Part shown: positions 53,510 to 57,331 of the stretch, in pieces
How positions within the stretch are numbered: position 1 is the stretch's first letter
Layout: each line of letters opens with the position of its first letter
DNA from: an uncultured Collinsella sp.
GTDB lineage: Bacteria > Actinomycetota > Coriobacteriia > Coriobacteriales > Coriobacteriaceae
Direction of reading: 5' to 3'
NCBI GenBank assembly: GCA_958435945.1
Contig: CAUBIC010000017.1
Location: forward strand, 1-57,331
Length of the DNA: 57,331 nt
The notes under the pieces: generated by a model
What the model saw: only the letters and a program-made list of their open reading frames with translations
What the model was told of the DNA's origin: nothing
The model's database searches: none
Made by a program: the position numbers and the translations under genes

Positions 53510-55750
53510 GTGGCAAAGAAGAAGACGAAAACCCAGCCAAAGAAAAAGCAGGTCAACGCCGAGAACGTCATCGGCCTGCACTCCGAGGTCACCGACCAGC
53601 CGATCACGCAGACGCTCGAGGTCAACTACATGCCCTACGCCATGAGCGTCAACGTCTCGCGTGCGTTCCCCGAAATCGACGGCTTTAAGCCCTCGCACCG
53701 CAAGCTGCTCTACACCATGTACAAGATGGGCCTGCTCAAGGGCGAGCGCCAGAAGAGCGCCAACATCGTGGGCCAGACCATGAAGCTCAACCCGCACGGC
53801 GACGCCGCCATCTACGAGACGATGGTGCGCCTGGCGACGGGCAACGAAGCGCTGCTTGCGCCCTTCGTGGAGTCGAAGGGCAACTTTGGTAAGTACTATT
53901 CGGGCGACCTGAGCTACGCTGCCTCGCGTTATACCGAGGCCAAGCTCTCCCCCATCAGCGCCGAGATCTTCAAGGACATCGACAAGGACCCGGTCGACTT
54001 CGTCGACAGCTACGACGGTGCCATGAAGGAGCCGCGTTTGCTGCCCACCACGTTCCCCAACATCCTTGTCTCGGCCAACAAGGGCATCGGCGTCGCCATG
54101 GCGTCCGACATCTGCGGCTTCAACCTCAATGAGGTCTGCACCGCCACGATGCACTACCTGCAGGATCCCGACTGCGACCTGCTCGAGTACATGCCCATGC
54201 CCGACTTCTCGACCGGCGGCGAGATTATCTACCGCCGTGAGGAGATGGAGAAGATCGTCGAGACCGGCCTGGGCAGCTTCCAGGTCCGCTCCCGCTGGCG
54301 CTGGATTCCCGAAGAGCGCATCATCGAGGTCTACGAGATCCCCTACACCACCAAGACCGATGTCATCATCGAGCGCATCGTCAAGCTCTCCAAGGAGGGC
54401 AAGGTCAAAGAGATTGCCGACATCCGTGACGAGACCGACCTTTCGGGTCTGCGTATCGCCATCGATCTTAAGCGCGGCGTCGACCCCGACAAGCTCATGG
54501 CGAAGCTCTATCGCTCGACCACGCTGCAGGATTCGTTCTCGTGCAACTTCAACGTGCTCGTCGACGGCTATCCCCGTGTTATGGGCGTGCGCCAGATCCT
54601 GCACGAGTGGGTCAAGTGGCGTATTGAGTCCACGCGGCGCCGCATTAACTTTGACCTGGGCAAAAAGTCCGAGCGCCTGCACCTGCTGCACGGCCTCGAG
54701 GCGATTTTGCTCGACATCGACAAGGCCATCGCCATCATCCGCGGCACCAAGCTCGAAGCCGAGGTCGTGCCCAACCTTATGCGCGGCTTCGACATCGACG
54801 AAACCCAGGCCGAGTTTGTTGCCGAGCTCAAGCTCCGCAACATCAACGAGGAGTACATCCTCAACCGCACCAAAGACATCGCTAAGCTCGAAGGTGAGAT
54901 TGCCGAGCTTGAGGAGATCCTCTCGAGCGAGGAGAACATCAAGAAGGTCATCAGCGACGAGCTGGCCGCGGTCAACAAGAAATATGTGATGCCGCGCCGC
55001 ACGGGCAGGATTGAGCCCCATGAGGTCATCGAGGTAAGCCTGGAGCCCGAGGTCGAGGAATATCCGGTTACCATCATGCTTTCGCGCGATGGCTACCTTA
55101 AGAAGATGACGGACCGCGTACTCAAGAAGGCGACCACGCTCAAGTACAAGGACGGCGACAGACCCTTTATCGAGTTCCCGTCCTCCAATACGCACGAGCT
55201 GCTCGTGTTTACCAACAAGAGCCAGGTTTATAAGTGCAAAGTCGCGGCGTTTGAGGATACCAAGTCGGCACAGCTGGGCTCGTACCTGCCCACCGACCTC
55301 GAGATGGAACCCGACGAGAGTGTCATCTGGGTCATCGACCCCGAGGACTACAAAGCCGACGTGCTGTTCGTCTTTGAGAACGGCCGCGTAGTGCGCGTCG
55401 CGCTTTCTGGATACGTCACCAAGACCAACCGCAAGCGCCTCAAGAACGCCATCTACGGTGGCAGCAAGCTGCTGTATGCCCAGGTGCTCAAGGAAGATCG
55501 CGACATCGCGCTGGTCTCGAGCGACTATCGCCTGATGAACTTCAACACGTCGCTGCTCAAGACCAAGACGACCACCAACACGCAGGGCGTCCAGGCCTTT
55601 ACGGCCAAGAAGGGCCGCTCGGTCACCACCGTCGGCACGACCGAGGAGATTCTTGGCGCCGGCGTCTCAGCCGAGAAGTTCACCGCGCAGAGCCTCCCCT
55701 CCGCCGGTGCCCTCATGAAAGAATACGACATGCCGAGTCTGTTTGACTAA
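53510..55750 (+). CDS. GyrA/ParC-like type IIA topoisomerase subunit A, second paralog
   Basis: 746 residues starting at GTG 53510 (GAGGAA upstream). The breakage-reunion domain carries FPEIDGFKPSHRKLLYTM, LNPHGDAAIYETMVRLA and the active-site AASRYTEAKL (Arg140, Tyr141); a coiled-coil tower and DNA-wrapping-like C-terminal repeats follow (RDGYLKKMTDR, FTNKSQVYKCK, NGRVVRVALSGY). The quinolone pocket has Ala99 where E. coli GyrA has Ser83 and Glu103 for Asp87. Forms a heterotetramer with the preceding B subunit to pass or wrap DNA; exact activity unproven. Confidence 0.93.
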   Translation: MAKKKTKTQPKKKQVNAENVIGLHSEVTDQPITQTLEVNYMPYAMSVNVSRAFPEIDGFKPSHRKLLYTMYKMGLLKGERQKSANIVGQTMKLNPHGDAAIYETMVRLATGNEALLAPFVESKGNFGKYYSGDLSYAASRYTEAKLSPISAEIFKDIDKDPVDFVDSYDGAMKEPRLLPTTFPNILVSANKGIGVAMASDICGFNLNEVCTATMHYLQDPDCDLLEYMPMPDFSTGGEIIYRREEMEKIVETGLGSFQVRSRWRWIPEERIIEVYEIPYTTKTDVIIERIVKLSKEGKVKEIADIRDETDLSGLRIAIDLKRGVDPDKLMAKLYRSTTLQDSFSCNFNVLVDGYPRVMGVRQILHEWVKWRIESTRRRINFDLGKKSERLHLLHGLEAILLDIDKAIAIIRGTKLEAEVVPNLMRGFDIDETQAEFVAELKLRNINEEYILNRTKDIAKLEGEIAELEEILSSEENIKKVISDELAAVNKKYVMPRRTGRIEPHEVIEVSLEPEVEEYPVTIMLSRDGYLKKMTDRVLKKATTLKYKDGDRPFIEFPSSNTHELLVFTNKSQVYKCKVAAFEDTKSAQLGSYLPTDLEMEPDESVIWVIDPEDYKADVLFVFENGRVVRVALSGYVTKTNRKRLKNAIYGGSKLLYAQVLKEDRDIALVSSDYRLMNFNTSLLKTKTTTNTQGVQAFTAKKGRSVTTVGTTEEILGAGVSAEKFTAQSLPSAGALMKEYDMPSLFD

Positions 55751-55786
55751 AACAACGGCAGTCAAACCGTCATGGTTTTACAAAGT

Positions 55787-55829
55787 AGCGGGGGCCGGAG
55801 CGCAGCAACATCGCGCTCCGGGCCCCGCT
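55787..55829 (+). terminator. Terminator of the topoisomerase operon
   Basis: AGCGGGGGCCGGAGCGC / GCGCTCCGGGCCCCGCT, 17-bp stem with one mismatch and a 9-nt loop, 36 bp after the subunit A stop. No long T-run follows. Confidence 0.65.
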
Positions 55830-55907
55830 CGTTGCAACGTAGTCGGAATAATAGAACTCCCCGTTTTTCACTCCTGCAATCCCACGGCACAAGGCATGTT
55901 AAGCCAT

Positions 55908-55964
55908 TAGCAAAACTTGCAAAATTTAGCAAAAGTTGCAAAAGTTAGCAAAACCTGCAAAGGG
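55908..55964 (+). promoter_or_regulatory. Three 19-bp direct repeats (six GCAAAA boxes) before the damaged ATPase gene
   Basis: TAGCAAAACTTGCAAAATT, TAGCAAAAGTTGCAAAAGT and TAGCAAAACCTGCAAAGGG are contiguous. GCAAA boxes start at 55910, 55919, 55929, 55938, 55948 and 55957, alternating 9 and 10 bp, so all face one DNA side. The array runs right up to GGGGCCACC-ATG. Confidence 0.85.
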
Positions 55965-55970
55965 GCCACC

Positions 55971-56439
55971 ATGGATCGCAGCAAATGTCTCCCGCCATGC
56001 CAGGCATGCTCGAAGATATTATCGAGCGAACCAAAGAAGCGGCAGATAGCTACCTTTCACAGTCTCACGCGCGCATGAACGGCGTTCAAATTAGTCCAGT
56101 GGGCATCGATTGGACATATGTTCAAGAAGCCCAGGACAACTGGCGCACGTGCATGAATGGCATCTTCAGGCAACTCGAGAAGCATGGCATCGGGCTTCTC
56201 TCGAAACGACCTATCGAGAGCTTTCCGATAAAGACATCGAATTTTTGTTGGCAATGCTGCCCGATTCTGGCCCCAGCAGGGTCTCAGAAATTGCCAAGCG
56301 TATGGGCGTCGCCAGCAACTATGCAAGTCAATATAAACGCCGCCTCCTCGAAGACGGCGTTATCGGGGAACGTGGACGTGGCCTCGTCGGCTTCGACATC
56401 CCCGCATTCAGGGAGTTTCTGAACGAGAAGGTCTCCTAG
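55971..56439 (+). pseudogene. Deletion-scarred ATPase gene of the STAND/Orc-like family
   Basis: The original start (ATG 55971 after AAAGGGG) is out of frame after a few codons. The next frame (55985 onward) encodes MLEDIIERTKEAADSYLSQS and on to QLEKHGIGLL, the part just before Walker B in this family; at about 56203 the frame changes and gives ETTYRELSDKDIEFLLAMLP and a full C-terminal winged helix (ASQYKRRLLEDGVIGERGRG). Walker A, Walker B and sensor regions are missing, so two internal deletions have occurred. The tail aligns with that of the gene at 6622-7740. A short reading frame at 56110-56439 could still make the winged helix alone. Confidence 0.8.
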
Positions 56440-56466
56440 CACGCAGAGGTTGTCCACAGGGACATC

Positions 56467-56537
56467 AACGCATGGCAATCAGCAATCCTCTTGGTAAGGG
56501 CAGCGAGCATTTCCGCTCGTGCTGATTGCCATGCGTT
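56467..56537. repeat. Perfect 18-bp hairpin with an inner hairpin
   Basis: AACGCATGGCAATCAGCA (56467-56484) and its exact complement (56520-56537) enclose CGAGC-ATTTCC-GCTCG (56504-56519). T-rich CTTCTTGTCCTT follows in the plus direction. It lies between the damaged ATPase gene and the convergent flavodoxin-type gene, so it may serve as a terminator; the branched fold is unusual for that. Confidence 0.75.
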
Positions 56538-56547
56538 CTTCTTGTCC

Positions 56548-57078
56548 TTAGGCGAGCTTGCGGGCGAGCTCTCGCACCTCTTCCAACTTGGGCGACGATG
56601 CCATGCTGTCGCGCTCGGTCATACCGCTGATGGTGACAATGCCCTGGTCCTCCCACTTGCAGTACGCGCAGGTTAACTTGTACATAGCGATCGCCGCATC
56701 ATAGACGCCCTCGCTGTGGCTATCGAGCAAGAGGGCCGTCTTGGTGAACGGGAAGCCCGTGGCACCGAAGGCGTACAGGCGGTCGATGGCGGCCTTCTCC
56801 TGCGCAGTGATATCAAACCAGTAGATGGGCGAAGCGAAGACAACCATATCGGCGCCTTTCAGCGACTCGATCACGTCGGCCATGTCGTCCTTCTGCACGC
56901 AAGTGCCCTCGTGAGCAAAGCAATACTGACACCCTAGGCAACCAGCGATTTTCTTGCTGGCAACGCGGACGACCTCGACCGTATTGCCGCCCTCACGCGC
57001 GGTCTCGGCAAACGCCTCGACCATGGTGTCGGTATTGGCGCCCTTGCGCGGGCTGCCGCTCAATACAACGATTTTCAT
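56548..57078 (-). CDS. Flavodoxin-fold NAD(P)H-dependent FMN reductase
   Basis: 176 residues. LSGSPRKGANTDTM is the FMN phosphate-binding loop, CLGCQYCFAHEGTCVQKDDM carries four Cys usually found in the iron-sulfur flavoprotein-like subgroup, and ASPIYWFDITAQEKAAIDRL is the flavin isoalloxazine site of NAD(P)H:FMN reductases. Substrate unknown. GAGAGGGA precedes the ATG. The cysteine cluster may hold a cofactor or disulfide rather than a cubane, because spacing differs from Isf. Confidence 0.9.
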   Translation of the reverse strand: MKIVVLSGSPRKGANTDTMVEAFAETAREGGNTVEVVRVASKKIAGCLGCQYCFAHEGTCVQKDDMADVIESLKGADMVVFASPIYWFDITAQEKAAIDRLYAFGATGFPFTKTALLLDSHSEGVYDAAIAMYKLTCAYCKWEDQGIVTISGMTERDSMASSPKLEEVRELARKLA

Positions 57079-57223
57079 AGGATTCCCTCTCCTTCATGCT
57101 GCAGGCGCGCAGCATGTTTTCTTGTAACCAAAACGAATGGAGTTAATCAATCGCCTCGTTTCAGCTACTCCCACTCTTTAGAAGAATCGTTGCTGGAGAC
57201 TTGGCATTGAATCAAGGCACGCC

Positions 57224-57331
57224 TTATTTCAGATATTCCTCAAAGAATGCCTTCAGCTTTCCAAACGGAATGATGTCCATCTGATCGTAAAGGTCGGTGT
57301 GGTTGGCGCCGGGGATAATGAGCAATTCCTT
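57224..57331 (-). CDS. C-terminal end of an alpha/beta hydrolase (cut by the window edge)
   Basis: The minus frame from the edge to TAA 57224-57226 reads KELLIIPGANHTDLYDQM and on to a KLKAFFEEYLK end. The PGANHTDLYD segment contains the C-terminal catalytic His of the alpha/beta-hydrolase fold as in dienelactone-hydrolase-like proteins. Only 35 residues are inside the window. Confidence 0.75.
   Translation of the reverse strand, partial: KELLIIPGANHTDLYDQMDIIPFGKLKAFFEEYLK

Noticed and set aside
53192..55195. 667-codon minus-strand open frame over both topoisomerase genes
   Set aside because: Leu/Val/Asp-rich shadow without start signal or family resemblance.

Overview
This 57 kb window looks like an ordinary chromosomal stretch from a high-GC, Gram-positive gut actinobacterium of the class Coriobacteriia, most likely Collinsella or a close relative. 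That placement is an inference. It rests on the GC-rich coding sequence, strong AGGAGG-type ribosome binding sites with frequent GTG/TTG starts, a surface protein ending in an LAxTG-type (class E) sortase signal, an anaerobe-style 4Fe-4S/CXXC redox cluster, and a second type IIA topoisomerase pair. I found no rRNA or tRNA gene, no typical CRISPR array, no intact insertion sequence and no prophage.

Layout. 1-4.1 kb: edge fragment of a TrmL-type methyltransferase, a minus-strand group of an Ala-rich unknown protein, a DUF4230 membrane protein and an FxLYD lipoprotein, then a small serine recombinase with a helically phased repeat array upstream. 4.1-13.5 kb: a class II UvrA-like ATPase overlapping a STAND/Orc-like ATPase, a TetM-like translational GTPase, a GNAT enzyme, RsmJ, RlmA and small membrane proteins. 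13.6-21.1 kb: MATE exporter, a LysR regulator divergent from an EamA exporter, Ung, an SDR, a YhhQ-type queuosine-precursor transporter and PrfC. 21.2-21.5 kb: a very regular array of four hairpins (eight alternating repeats). 21.6-27.3 kb: GntR-ABC operon, second EamA exporter, ClC channel, LOG phosphoribohydrolase and a two-TM potassium channel. 27.4-34.2 kb: a BvgS-like hybrid kinase broken by a one-base frameshift, a NimA-like flavoprotein, MalY, TrmO, an XRE/zinc-ribbon regulator and a glutaredoxin. 34.2-35.4 kb: an AT-richer islet with a MITE-like element and an orphan ribbon-helix-helix gene between two 73-bp copies of one terminator. 35.4-45 kb: Dus, a fused ABC exporter, a TlpA / 4Fe-4S / tiny CXXC membrane-protein redox operon divergent from a two-component system, and a LuxR regulator. 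45-57.3 kb: a 1455-residue cell-wall-anchored protein, an XRE/membrane-protein pair, a sugar O-acetyltransferase, a GyrB/GyrA-like topoisomerase operon, a deletion-damaged ATPase gene whose iteron-like leader is intact, a flavodoxin-type reductase and the end of an alpha/beta hydrolase gene.

What stands out: the hairpin array at 21197-21494; short direct repeats phased at about 10 bp upstream of both members of an ATPase-winged-helix family, and a third such array near the recombinase; a dispersed family of REP/REPIN-like palindromes with a GGGAC core; and the duplicated-terminator islet. All functions are read from sequence by eye; no database search was run.
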